Assembly: GCA_036939755.1 (NCBI GenBank)
Contig: JALLAZ010001548.1
Coordinates: 1-11,521, forward strand
Reading direction: 5' to 3'
DNA: 11,521 nucleotides
Source: Stephanodiscus triporus
Lineage: Eukaryota > Bacillariophyta > Thalassiosirophyceae > Thalassiosirales > Thalassiosiraceae
Both the position numbers and the translations under genes were made by a program. Positions 1-9,300 of the stretch are shown here, one piece after another (the stretch's first letter is position 1; each line of letters begins with the position of its first letter). Under the pieces are notes generated by a model. It worked only from the letters and a program-made list of their open reading frames with translations. It did not search any database and was not told the origin of the DNA.

Positions 1-1518
1 TTGCCGATGAAGTTTGCACCGATCAGCGCCGCTATCTCTTGCCTCCAAGGCTGCATTATTGGGTTCGTGGGCAACAGGACTGTCACACAAGAACCCTCCC
101 CAATCTTGTTCCCCATGATCAAAACGTGGCAGTGGGTGAAGGAAATGATCTGCACGGATGGACCTGCATTTATCAAATACTTTGATAGGGGGAGGCGGCC
201 GAGAAGAGGGAGTGTCACGCCCCTAGGCTCCTTGCCATTCCCTTGTGGTTACTGGACTGCATTTGGTGGGAGGATTGGGCACTAATGCCATACAAGTTTT
301 TGCAAATGGTGGTGGACCACATTGATGAGGTCAACAACCAGACATATGCCACGGCCTGGGCCACGGTGGCCACATGGTGTATCTTGGCAAGCTAGGGCAA
401 CTCAGCCGGGGAGAGCCTCATGTCCTTTTCCATCAAGGCCATTACCGAGGTGGAGGATGAGTATCTCGGGAAGTGGCTTGAACAGTGTCTCAACACAACC
501 TTGGGCCCACACTCTCTTGGAGGGGAGGTGACAGGGGTGACACAATGGGGGGGGCCAACGGGGCTAATGACTCAGGCAACACTTGACGCCGACATTGGCA
601 AGGGTGTAGCCCTCAGGCTGAATGCTTTGGGCGGGCTGATAACAAAGAAGGGCAAGGAAAAAACCTGCTATAGCGACGACGACATTTCAGCAATCATGGG
701 TTTTTCGCATGTTCATCGGGGGGACCAGGGCCAGCCAATCTGGACCATGCTCAACAATGCCAAACTGAAAAATCTTGACGTCTTCCATCGCCAGCTCCTA
801 GCTCGGATGATGGACTGGCTGGGGCTACGTGTGCCAAATCCCAATCGACACAGGTGTCTTCCTTGACGTCGACCTTGTCAAGGCAATTGTGAAGCTAAAG
901 TTCAATCCGGGCAAGGGTGTTGCACACCTCAACTCGGCGGTAAAAGGTCTCTCAATTCTAGCCTGCCGGGGCCTCACCAGCGGGGAAATTGAATGTCAAA
1001 AGGAACGCAAGGAGGCACTGATGGCAACGGAGAAGACATGTCAGTTGGACCTCCGCCTTCAGAAGGATCGTTTTTGGAATTGAAGAACAATAGCGCCACA
1101 TTCATGCGCCTGATCTGGGTCCTCTTTGGATCGGAGTACAATTACTATAAAGGACTAAGGAACGTCTACGCAACAATGGATCAGTGGGACGTCATGACAA
1201 TCAAGTCCCATTTCATGGCAGAGAGTGTTGCCGCATCACGTGGGCAATAATTGACGACGGATGCTCAATGCGAAGACAACCCTCAACTTTAGCTCAGGGG
1301 CGGGTGCTGTTTTCTCCCAGTCTTTCCTGGTTGACATCATAAAAAACATCTGCTATGGCATCCCCGTTGAACGGGCAAATTTCCCCAAGGAGTGGTTGAG
1401 TCAGAAAAAGATGGTCCCCCAAGACCAGGGCCAGTCTTTGTCCCGCACGCAGGGGACAGGAAACCAGGGAACTCGTGGCACTGAACAACACACCCAACAC
1501 TCACCTGGCCATGGGTAT

Positions 1519-1620
1519 GAGCAGCCATACGGTGGCGGACAGTACGGGGGACAACCATATGGGGGACAGCAGGGATATCATGGGCAAGGGTTGCAAGGCG
1601 GCGGCTATGGTGGGGGGTTT
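1519..1620 (+). repeat. Gly/Gln/Tyr-rich repeat tract inside gag
   Basis: Short degenerate repeats of the type TACGGGGGACAACCATATG encode a run of Y-G-G-x-Q units (EQPYGGGQYGGQPYGGQQGY, then a GGG/YGGGF stretch). Such flexible, low-complexity linkers are common between capsid and nucleic-acid-binding parts of gag proteins. The reading frame is open here (frame 1). The tract is probably RNA-binding or phase-separating in intact copies, which is inference. Confidence 0.6.
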
Positions 1621-1829
1621 TATCGACCCAACACCTACCAGCCCCGCAACTCCTGGCACCTAATTGGACCGACGAATGCCACCCAAAGATTAAAACGATG
1701 ATGTCCGCCTACCTTGACCGGACCAACAGCCGCATTCACCTGGCCGAAATCCTTGGGGTGGCGGGGAAGAAGCAGACAGACCTGCCCACGCTACCTCAGT
1801 ACGTCCATCCAAATGGACGCCCTTTCCTG

Positions 1830-1883
1830 TGCTGGACGAGCGTGACAGGGCGGTGCACGAATTGTGACTGCCGTTTCCACCAT
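1830..1883 (+). other. CCCH-type zinc finger in the gag relic
   Basis: In frame 0 the codons spell C at 1830, C at 1854, C at 1869 and H at 1881, i.e. C-x7-C-x4-C-x3-H, with an extra Cys at 1863 and an extra His at 1878. This fits a CCCH zinc finger or a variant zinc knuckle for nucleic-acid binding. It is followed by a GGHP turn and a Lys/Pro-rich tail. Retroelement gag proteins usually carry a CCHC knuckle, so a CCCH form is less usual. All four candidate ligands are intact even though the surrounding gene is broken. Confidence 0.6.
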
Positions 1884-2099
1884 CAGGGGGGACATCCTAA
1901 TCCGAAGGATATCACCGACAAGTTTGCTGATAAGGTCTTCAATACACCCAATAAAGGTGTCATTTCCATTGATGGGACGGCAACGCCCGGGGGATCGCCA
2001 CCCAAAAAACCAAAAGTCGCGGCCAAGGAGCAACAAACTCTCTGACAGCGGCCCCCCAGGACAGGGGACGCACCACAAAATGGGACAAAATCAGTATCG

Positions 2100-3210
2100 A
2101 TCGATCGGCTGTATTATGGGAACACAAACTACGACCATTACAGGAAGGGGCAAGGCAAATCATGGTGCAAGAAAAGTGGTTGGCGGCAACATTGGGGCCA
2201 TTGGACACTGTCATTGTGAACAAATTCATCAAAACATTATCAGTGGCCAAGGCGCCATCTCCGGGGAGTGTGTGGGCTACACGTCAGGACACAACAAGTG
2301 GCACTCCACCTAACGGTCACCATGGCTCAACGACACCAATGAGGAGGCTACTGGGGACGATAGAAAAAAAATCGACTACAGAACAAGAAAGATGGCAGCG
2401 CCTTAAGGCCGCACAACAACCGCAAAGCCATTGGACGGAGCATGCAGGGACTGTGCCGTACGAGTCGACACCTCTGCCTCAGGATTGCAGGCCATATCGG
2501 AATTCCGACAGGGCGGGAACTCCTTCAGCCTGCAGCTGACATGATGCACAAATGGGCCACGTTTGGCTGCCCAACTTGCACAGGGCAAAACTGGACTAAG
2601 GATGAAATGTGGGAAGCAGTTGAATGGAGGCCGCATCGATCGGCAACGACGCCGGACACCATAGAACACTTTGCAGCGGAAATAAATGAAAAACTTTGAA
2701 AGAATCAAGCCAGGCTGGTCGCGTGGGGTGACATAAAGGATGACCCGCCCCTGCCATTAAAAATATCCCCCATCGCTGCTATTCCACACAAATCAAAGGC
2801 ATACCGTTCGATTCTAGATCTGTTTTTCCGGTTACGACTCAAAAATGGAGGGGTGTTGGCAGCAGTGAACGACACGACAGTAAAAAGTGCACCAAAAGGA
2901 GCAATTGATCAACTCGGGGAATGTCTCACTCAAGTAATACATGTGTTTGCCAAATCAGACGGCAAAATGGGACATAAAGGACGGCTATTGGCAGATGGAT
3001 TGCCGTGAGGGAGAGGAGTGGAACTTTACATACGTTCTCCCACAACCCAAGGGATTCCCAACAATGCTCATTGTACCAACGTCACTCCAAATGGGATGGG
3101 TGGAATACCCACCTTATTTCTGTACGGCTACCAAAACGGCTCGAGACATCACCACCAAATATACTGACATGCCGGTTGGTGCAGTACCGGCCCACCAATT
3201 TTTCCAAATA
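2100..3210 (+). pseudogene. Reverse transcriptase (N-terminal half), disrupted and truncated
   Basis: The intact protein would copy element RNA into DNA. The connector reads in frame 2 from about 2111 (LRPLQEGARQIMVQEKWLAA). From about 2490 the RT domain reads in frame 0, including HKWATFGCPT and EMWEAVEWRPHRSA. It is cut by TGA at 2697-2699 and resumes directly in the same frame as QARLVAWGDIKDD, ISPIAAIPHKSKAYRSILDL and APKGAIDQLGE. Around 2945-2970 the frame moves to frame 1, giving AKWDIKDGYWQMDCREGEEW, whose first Asp fits RT motif A, then YVLPQPKGF and VPTSLQMGWVEYPPYFC, the counterpart of the usual 'FGL..AP..F' block. A few residues expected between the two frames are absent. Similarity ends after MPVGAVPAHQFFQ at about 3210. 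The catalytic Y-x-D-D, RNase H and integrase regions are absent. RT identity is strong; the subfamily is uncertain. Confidence 0.87.
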
Positions 3211-3213
3211 CAC

Positions 3214-3240
3214 TTTTTAAGAAAAATTATTTCTTCAAAA
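3214..3240. repeat. Short imperfect inverted repeat at the RT breakpoint
   Basis: TTTTTAAGAAA and TTTCTTCAAAAA face each other across about 4 bases, with one base inserted in one arm. The structure starts just a few bases after the last recognisable RT codon and is AT-rich, unlike the element. It may be part of the rearrangement that truncated the element, or simple AT-rich sequence. Confidence 0.5.
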
Positions 3241-3269
3241 AATAAATTTGAAGTAAATAAATTTGAAGT
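3240..3269. repeat. Perfect 15-bp tandem duplication
   Basis: AAATAAATTTGAAGT occurs twice head to tail with no mismatch (3240-3254 and 3255-3269). It directly abuts the inverted repeat at the end of the reverse transcriptase remnant. It may be a scar of slippage or end-joining, or a duplicated target site with nothing left between the copies; the sequence alone cannot tell these apart. Confidence 0.85.
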
Positions 3270-3650
3270 ATGAAAGTTGTAGATATGTGCATGCTGAGTA
3301 ATAGTCATCAAGGATATTTTCAAAAAATCATGACAACATGTCCGTATCGTGCACACAGCCAATTTTTGTCCGACTTTGGCCTGCTAACTAAATGCTCAAT
3401 TCAACTAGTGTTTTTGAGCCATAATGTAACGTCCAAGGTACAATCATGTGGTGCAAAAAAAGTATGTATGATGTTGCAATGCATAAGTAGATAAGGTGGC
3501 TGTAAAGTATGGGGAGGCGATTCTAATTCTTAGTGTGTTTTGAGGGATACCACAAAACTGGAAACCATGGTCAGTGGGCTGGTACCAAAAAAGGGGGGAA
3601 CTATGGTACTTGTACTTGTAAGGACCATGTAGGAATTGGTACTTAAGTTT
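3270..3650. other. Non-coding, AT-rich interval with no recognised gene
   Basis: The only open frames are short (under about 75 codons), lack recognisable motifs and use no consistent codon pattern. The GGTACTT motif recurs near 3604 and 3637. I see no RNA gene, LTR or further element remnant. Confidence 0.5.
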
Positions 3651-3655
3651 TTATC

Positions 3656-3770
3656 CCCGCCTTTTTCTCCCTATCCTTCTCCTCCTCCTCACTCAATTCA
3701 CCCGTGATCTCCTCTTCTTCCACCATCACACGTCCTCCTTCACTATCCCTCCTCCTTCTATTATCATAGT
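3656..3770 (+). repeat. CT-rich (pyrimidine) tract
   Basis: About 115 bases are dominated by C and T on the + strand, with many CTCCT/CTTCT units interrupted by short mixed stretches. It lies just upstream of the possible coding relic. Pyrimidine tracts of this kind can be promoter or leader sequence, a splice polypyrimidine tract, or simple repeat; no one reading is favoured by the sequence. Confidence 0.6.
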
Positions 3771-3814
3771 AATTGCCTGTTGTCAAGGCCTAACTGTGCC
3801 ACCCATCATTGTCA

Positions 3815-4063
3815 AGCAAAGCATGGTTCATTGACCCTCCCCTCTTTGTCAGGGTCGTTAGTCTCTCCTCCTCCTCTTCAACATCCTCGTCTCGTGCATC
3901 TGCATCAACTGCTGCATACCCTCTCGATTCACACCATGGGTTGGATCTTTCGAAGAATCTCTCCTCTTATTATAAACATGCCCTACCTATTGGCATCGAT
4001 GAATACCATCCTCAAGTATCTCATCAATTATTTCCTGGTGGAGTGCTCTTCAATTTTTGTTGA
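3815..4063 (+). pseudogene. Possible coding relic or exon, unknown protein
   Basis: An open frame runs from a stop at 3790-3792 to TGA at 4061-4063 with no ATG near its start. It translates to a Ser-rich stretch followed by a protein-like segment with mixed hydrophobic and charged residues (SYYKHALPIGIDEYHPQV, then LFPGGVLFNF). A CTAAC at about 3789-3793 followed by AG at 3813-3814 could be a branch point and acceptor, so this could be an internal or last exon. Another frame continues with LMLPNNLGNSGIG after the stop, which could mean a frameshift. I do not recognise the family. It could equally be chance: the segment is short and has no homologue I can name. Confidence 0.22.
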
Positions 4064-4451
4064 TGTTGCCCAATAATCTCGGAAACTCTGGCATTGGTTT
4101 TTGTCTCTCTTAAATTTTTATCAATACAGCCCCTAGTGATGGTTGTGTTGCCGTTGTGGGGGGTCATGTCACAATCTCTTTTTATTCATTAGCTATTTTG
4201 TTTGGGACGATGGACAGACCCCGACGTAAGTGGAATGAGGGAATCTCATTCCGTTTGGGTTCGACAGCACCATGCTCTCCGCTGCTTGCCGGGTTAGTAG
4301 TAGTAGTTAAGCAAGCGCCCACTCCCCACCCTTTAACCAATGGACGACTTTTCGAGTCAGGGGGGAGCCTGGGTCGCGCGGGACTAACCCAGGCAAGTTT
4401 TTGGCACCACACTCAGAACTCTCCCTTTACATCTAGTACAGACAATAGGCA

Positions 4452-4493
4452 ACGTGCGTACTAGCACGCGCGTGTGCGTACTAGTACGCACGT
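4452..4493. repeat. Strong inverted repeat with nested 18-bp palindrome
   Basis: ACGTGCGTACTAGCACGC (4452-4469) and GCGTACTAGTACGCACGT (4476-4493) are inverted copies matching at 17 of 18 positions around a 6-base loop. The right half also contains a perfect palindrome, GTGCGTACTAGTACGCAC (4474-4491). The core GTGCGTACTAG is therefore also a direct repeat at 4454 and 4474. A CACGTG E-box/G-box (4489-4494) overlaps the right end. The site lies about 530 bp upstream of the large gene's ATG, where it could be a dimeric transcription-factor site or a cruciform-forming sequence. Confidence 0.75.
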
Positions 4494-4783
4494 GCCGTAG
4501 TGGTAGGAGTAGATGTTAGGCCGGCATCCAGCAGAGCAGTGTAGTGCAGTCGAGTCGAGTAAGAGTCGAGGTCCAGTCGTAGACTTGATTTACTAGTCTT
4601 ACATATCATATCGGAAAAATATGTTCATGTGACTAAATACTCTGCTGGGTTGGTCTAGTGTAGAACTAATGATTGAAATTGCACTATTGTACTTTTTTCG
4701 TGACTTTCGCCCGCGACAAAATACTTCTTAAACAAGTAGTACACCCTGCCCGTTTGCACGACTGGGACAAAAACGACTACTCT

Positions 4784-4799
4784 ACGTACCCACGTACCC
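4784..4799. promoter_or_regulatory. Tandem ACGTACCC pair (ACGT-core motif)
   Basis: ACGTACCC occurs twice in direct succession about 230 bp before the large gene's start codon. ACGT cores are the usual half-sites for bZIP factors, so this may be a regulatory element. The function is inferred from motif and position only. Confidence 0.3.
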
Positions 4800-4922
4800 A
4801 CTACAGTGGCCTGCGCGGCAGGGCTTGCCAAAGAAAACCTTCCGCCCGCGCCGCCCGCCCTCGCGTTCCATATTGTGTATGTTTAGTTTCATCTTCGAAA
4901 TACTAAAGTAATGTGTGGTAGG

Positions 4923-4982
4923 ATGGCGATGGAGGAAGGGGACGTCCCATCCTCGCCCCACGAACATAGAGTAGCAGAATAG
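4923..4982 (+). other. Upstream ORF, 19 codons, before the large gene
   Basis: ATG at 4923 opens a 19-codon frame (MAMEEGDVPSSPHEHRVAE) ending at TAG 4980-4982, 38 bases before the main ATG and in a different frame. The ATG context is strong (G at +4). A second in-frame ATG follows two codons later. If the transcript starts upstream of 4923, ribosomes would meet this ORF first, which could dampen translation of the large protein. Whether it is transcribed is unknown. Confidence 0.35.
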
Positions 4983-5020
4983 AATAGAGCGAAATAGCAG
5001 CAAAGAAGGGCGTCGCGGCT

Positions 5021-5881
5021 ATGGAGGTCGATTTCCCGCAACGACGCCGTCCCGGACGACGCGCCCGCCCCTCCTCCTCCTCGTCGTCGTCGTCGTCGTC
5101 GTCGTCGTCCCGGCGATACCCGGCGAGCGCGACGGACGACGACGGCTTCATGGGATGGGGCGGCGGTCGAGGAGGAGGGGGGGGAAGTAGCGGGAGAAGG
5201 AGGGGCACCGCCGACAGCCACGGCGACCTGTCGGTGGAATTCCCGGTCGATCGCGTCCCCTTCCTCGGCGGCGGGCGGACGACGACGGATTCCGCGACGA
5301 CCCCGCCCTATGACGATCCGAAGAGGAGGTTGACGGCGTCCCCCCGACATTCTTCCCCCCGACGACGGCCGTCGATGGCGTCGTCGGTCGACAGCCGCGG
5401 CTCGACGCCGCTGCGCGAGATGATGTCGAGGGCGTCGTCCGAGGACGACGATCGCGAGGCGACGTTGCGCAAACTGATCGAGGGGGAGAAGAGGCGGTGG
5501 CACAGGCGTCACTCCTCCCGGGCGTTCGACGACGGCGACGGCGACGTCGACGGCGACGGGAAGAAGACGAAGAAGAAACGGGCGGCGCGAGAGGGGACGA
5601 AGACGACGCCGGCCGCGGCTCGACGGCCGAGCCTCGTCGCGTCGCTCCACGAGAGCTCGGAGTCGCTCCCCATTCTCGGATGGGACACCGACGAGATGTC
5701 TAGCAGTCTCGCGTCGTCGTCATCCTCGTCCTCGTCTTCGTCCTCCTCGTTGCCGTCGTCGTCGTCGTCGTCGTCGTCGTCGGGCCGATCGCCGTCGTCG
5801 TCTCCATCCTCGGCGAATGGGGCCCCGGGAGGACGGACGGCGACGGACGGTTTCCGTCCGTCGTCGGGCGCCGCGCCGAGG

Positions 5882-5913
<32 letters not shown>

Positions 5914-6359
5914 GGACCGACGTCGTCGTCTTTCCGCGGCGTCGGTCGCCGGCCCGCCGTCGCCGGCGGCGTCGTACGCGTCGGCCGGCGGCGCGGGGGG
6001 GACGGGGGTCGTCGTCGCGGACCTGACGTCGGATCGGTCGCCGCGCGCGTCGTCGGGCGTCGCGGCTCGGATCGTCTCGACGGTCGCATCCGCATCGATC
6101 GACGACTACGCGTGGCGCATGGTGACGGCCAAGGGAGGGAGCGTGAGCGTGAGCGGGAGCGGGAGCGGGAGCAAGGACGGTCCCCCCCGCAATGGAGACG
6201 AGGGGTTCATGGTCTTCCCGCACAAGGGACTTAAGTCGAGCTGGTCGCGCATGTCCGATCGATCGTCGATTCACATGTCGATGATCGACTCGTACGAGAT
6301 CGTTGGGAATGGTGGATTGTGCGAGGAGTTCGTTCCCCGCGGGTCCCACTTTCGGGATC

Positions 6360-6397
<38 letters not shown>

Positions 6398-9300
6398 GGG
6401 CGGGGGGGTATGGGCGGGGGCGGCGGTTCGGGGAAGAACGCGACCGACGGCGACCAGTCGTCATCCCTCGCCGCGAGGGTGGCGAGCGCGAACGGGAACA
6501 ACGCCGACCGCCGCGACGTTCTCAGGATGATGATGGAGGAGGAGTACGACCCGCGCAAGCCGTGGCGGAAGGCGCCCGCTGTGACTACCGAGGTCGTTTC
6601 GCAGAGGACGAACATGACCCAACGGAGGTCGTCGGTTCTCACGACTAGGAGCTCGTTTTCCACGAGCGAGGTGAGCTTCGGGGATATCTTCCTGAGAAAC
6701 GCCTCGGGGACGGCGGCGACGACGACGGCGGCGGCGGCGGCGGTGAGGACGCTGTACGCGAGGATGTCGTCGTCGGGGGACGCGACGGCGACGTCGCACG
6801 AGGGGACGACGGACGAAACCGCCGAGGGGGGCGACGACGCGGCTGGCGGATCGCACGCGAAGACGACGAGGAGGGCGACGGCGGAGACCGCCGATATGAC
6901 CGCCGTTGCGGTGATCACCACGGTAGACGCGGCCGACGGGGGAGGAGAGGAAGGGGGGGATGCCATGAATCGCGACGACGCCCGGGGCTTCTCTAACATG
7001 TCCACCGTCGCGTCGGCGCTCACCGAGGACGACGACGACGGGTCCGAGCTTACCGAACTCCGACAGGCCCACGAGGCGCTGTTTTCTGTGCCGGAATCGG
7101 TGGCGATATGCGGCTCGGCGGCGGGGGATGCCGACAGCATCACCAGCAGCGAGATCAAGGAGATACGCATACAGCAGGAGTCGTTCCGCCCCCGCGCATC
7201 GTCGACGAGCCTGAACGCTTCCATTCGAAAGCAGGATCTGTCGAGTCTCGACATCGTCCAGGAGGAGATCAATCCTCGTCGTTTTTCCTCGTCCACGTCC
7301 GAGAAGAATGATAGCGATGGCGAGCATGCCAATGAAAGTTACGAGGTCGACGACGCGGACTGCCAGAATGACGTGGACTACCGGCTCGAATCGGTCCGGC
7401 TCCCGATCCACGACGAACTGGAAGACTTGCCATCGTCCGCCAGGAACGATCCGTACAAGAAGAGGCCAGGCGGATTTCTGGGCAAGGACGATGACAGCAT
7501 CTCCTACAGCGACATCGACGCCGAGCCCGGAGTTCCGCCGCCCTCCATCAAAATGTGCATGACTGTGCGAAACTCGACAATCGAGCGGGAATTCGCCACA
7601 GAACAGTTGGCAGACATCGAGTTCGGCGAGACGAAGAGACACCGTGACCGTTTGACGTTGCAGGATTTGCTCGAGGGGGGCAATATAGACGATTCCCTTA
7701 ACTCGATGGGCGACAGGGCTCTCCGCGATGAATTTGCGGATGAAAAAAGCAGCTCTAAGAAGAGCAGCAAGACTGGAAAGAGTAACTGGAAGGAGAGCAT
7801 CAGATTTCAAACTTCCAAGCTGGATGTCAAGGCCACCAAGAATCTGCGCAGGAAGAATAAGCGGCTGTGGAAATTTTGCGTGTGGAATTGTCGTAAGATT
7901 ACTCTGGTCTTGCTATTGGGGCTGTGTCTGCTCGCTGGGTTTGGGCTATTGGCTTGGTGGGGCGTCTCCAAAGCTACTGCCAATGCTGTCGAAGTTGAGA
8001 TCGTCAACATTAACAGTTCGCCCCCCACTGCTTCTGTAGCGGTCGTGGAACCGGGAGGAATTACGCCGCCATTAGAAGGAGGGCCGACACAGGTTCCCTC
8101 CACATTCCCGTCCCTGCGTGGAAACTTTGATAACATGATTGCGGGTCCTCAAATACATCAGTCAGATGCATCTGAAACATCAGTCTCGCCGGCGAATTCC
8201 ACATCCACTACAAATTTACCAATGATTTTCAACAACAGCACAGAGAATGGTACCAGTACATCTCCTCTTATTAATTCATATTATGTGGACGACAGCAAGC
8301 AACAGTCTCCGTCATTCATACCAAGCAAATCGCCATCCCCGACATTCCGCGGTTCCAATCACAATGATACAGAAAGCACCTCTCAAGAACTTCATCCAAG
8401 TGTATCTGCGGCGCCAAGCTTTAGTTCGCTCCTCAACAGCTCGTTGCAAAGCTCGTTATATCCAAGTTCAAGTCCGTCGCCAGCAAGCAATTCAACATAT
8501 TACAATTCGTCATTCCCAAGCTCGAGCCCATCAAGCAAAAACAATTTATCACTTCTCATCCAACCTGCTATCTACTCACCAGTCCAAACAATCATGGGCA
8601 TGAAAGATTTCGAACATGCTGGGTCATCGGTGTCCATGTCGCCGGACGGGGATTTTATCGCCGTTGGATTTAGAGAGGCGGACGGGCCAGCCGTCGAAAG
8701 GACCGGTCTCGTTCGAGTTTATCAACGCAATATAGACAATTCGTATTCTTCTCTTGGACGAGATGGCATGTTCGGTAGAGCAACCGGTGACGAATTCGGA
8801 GCATCGGTATCGATATCGAATAATGGAACACGCGTGGTAGTCGGAGCCCGCAGCAGCAGCAGCTCGGGGAAGGAGAAAAATGGAGATGTAATGGTCTTTG
8901 AATATTACCACGCTTCCGACTCATGGCTTCAACTCGGGAGTTCGATCCAAGGGATGGAGGATGCCGAAAGGCTTGGATTCTCCGTGTCAATGTCCGGTGA
9001 TGGCGATCGCGTAGCCGTCGGCGCTCCCAAAGGAAATGGGGGGACTGGAAGCGCAGGTGTGTACGAATACAGTGGCGTTGAGTGGATCTTATTGGATGAC
9101 ATCGTTGTCGGGAAATCAGATGGCGACCGCGCTGGATTTTCTGTGTCGTTGTCAAATGATGGAACTACATTGGCAGTTGGTGCGTTTACGTCATCAAATG
9201 GCAATCTGCCTGGCAGTGGAAGTGTGACTGTATATAAAATTGAAGGCGGATCTGGTGGGAATTCCTCATCGTCGTCTTTGGTAATTCAGGGCCAGACCTT

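Larger units (their letters stand above)
1..2045 (+). pseudogene. Gag-like region of the retroelement, multiply frameshifted
   Basis: This would encode the nucleocapsid-type protein that packages element RNA in the cytoplasm. Recognisable pieces are PSPILFPMIKTWQWVKE (frame 1, 91-141), MPYKFLQMVVDHIDEV (frame 0, from 285), the segment around VEDEYLGKWLEQ (from 420), FLDVDLVKAIVKLKFNPGKG (frame 1, about 850), LIWVLFGSEYNYYKGLRNVY (frame 0, about 1110), IIKNICYGIPVERANFPKEW (frame 1, about 1339) and TDLPTLPQYVHPNGRPFLCW (frame 0, about 1776). Consecutive pieces sit in different frames, and a TAG interrupts frame 0 at 393-395, so no intact protein can be made. The last open stretch (1698-2045) ends in a basic Pro/Lys tail and TGA. 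The frame changes look like accumulated indels rather than programmed frameshifting, because there are many and they are scattered. Assignment as gag is inferred from position before RT, the zinc finger and recalled family similarity. Confidence 0.75.
1..3210 (+). mobile_element. Decayed, truncated gag-RT retroelement (diatom type)
   Basis: This stretch is a relic of one retroelement on the + strand. Its pieces lie in the order gag-like capsid region, Gly/Gln/Tyr-rich linker, CCCH zinc finger, connector, then the N-terminal half of a reverse transcriptase. Coding similarity persists across all three forward frames, with frame changes near 280, 835, 1065, 1225, 1262 and 1655 in gag and near 2960 in RT, plus in-frame stops at 393-395 (TAG) and 2697-2699 (TGA). 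The 5' end is outside the window. The RT stops at about 3210, before the catalytic Y-x-D-D box, so at least half of pol is missing. I see no LTR or target-site duplication. The family resembles polyproteins I recall as repeated in centric diatom genomes. The RT is too divergent for me to place in Ty1/copia, Ty3/gypsy or DIRS with confidence. Confidence 0.85.
4064..4922. other. Intergenic and presumed promoter region of the large gene
   Basis: No gene is recognised in this interval. A (TAG)4 microsatellite sits near 4298, GTCGAG repeats at about 4549-4570, the large inverted repeat at 4452-4493 and an ACGT-core tandem at 4784-4799. An open frame at 4156-4464 has no recognisable motif or conserved look. 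I see no clear TATA box, which would not be unusual for a diatom promoter. Confidence 0.4.

Noticed and set aside
1..3210. Programmed ribosomal frameshifting between gag pieces
   Set aside because: There are too many frame changes, in all directions, with in-frame stops as well; a functional element normally has at most one or two.
4255..4420. tRNA-like GGTTCGA and GGTTGGTCTAGTG strings near 4258 and 4648
   Set aside because: No matching acceptor, anticodon or D-arm stems can be paired around them.
4156..4464. 102-codon plus-strand ORF and a 76-codon minus-strand ORF over the same bases
   Set aside because: Neither has any motif or conserved appearance; the region also holds repeats and probable promoter sequence.
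5700..6349. Arg/Pro/Thr-rich minus-strand ORFs over the Ser/Asp repeats
   Set aside because: They are the same microsatellite read in other frames (poly-Arg, poly-Thr, poly-Val) with no domain-like content.
6461..7810. 449-codon minus-strand ORF antisense to the large gene (also 353 codons at 6271-7332 and 253 codons at 4889-5650)
   Set aside because: Stop codons are rare in this GC-rich trinucleotide-repeat DNA in every frame. The translations are Arg/Ala/Val-rich repeat shadows, and the plus-strand frame continues into a recognisable membrane protein.
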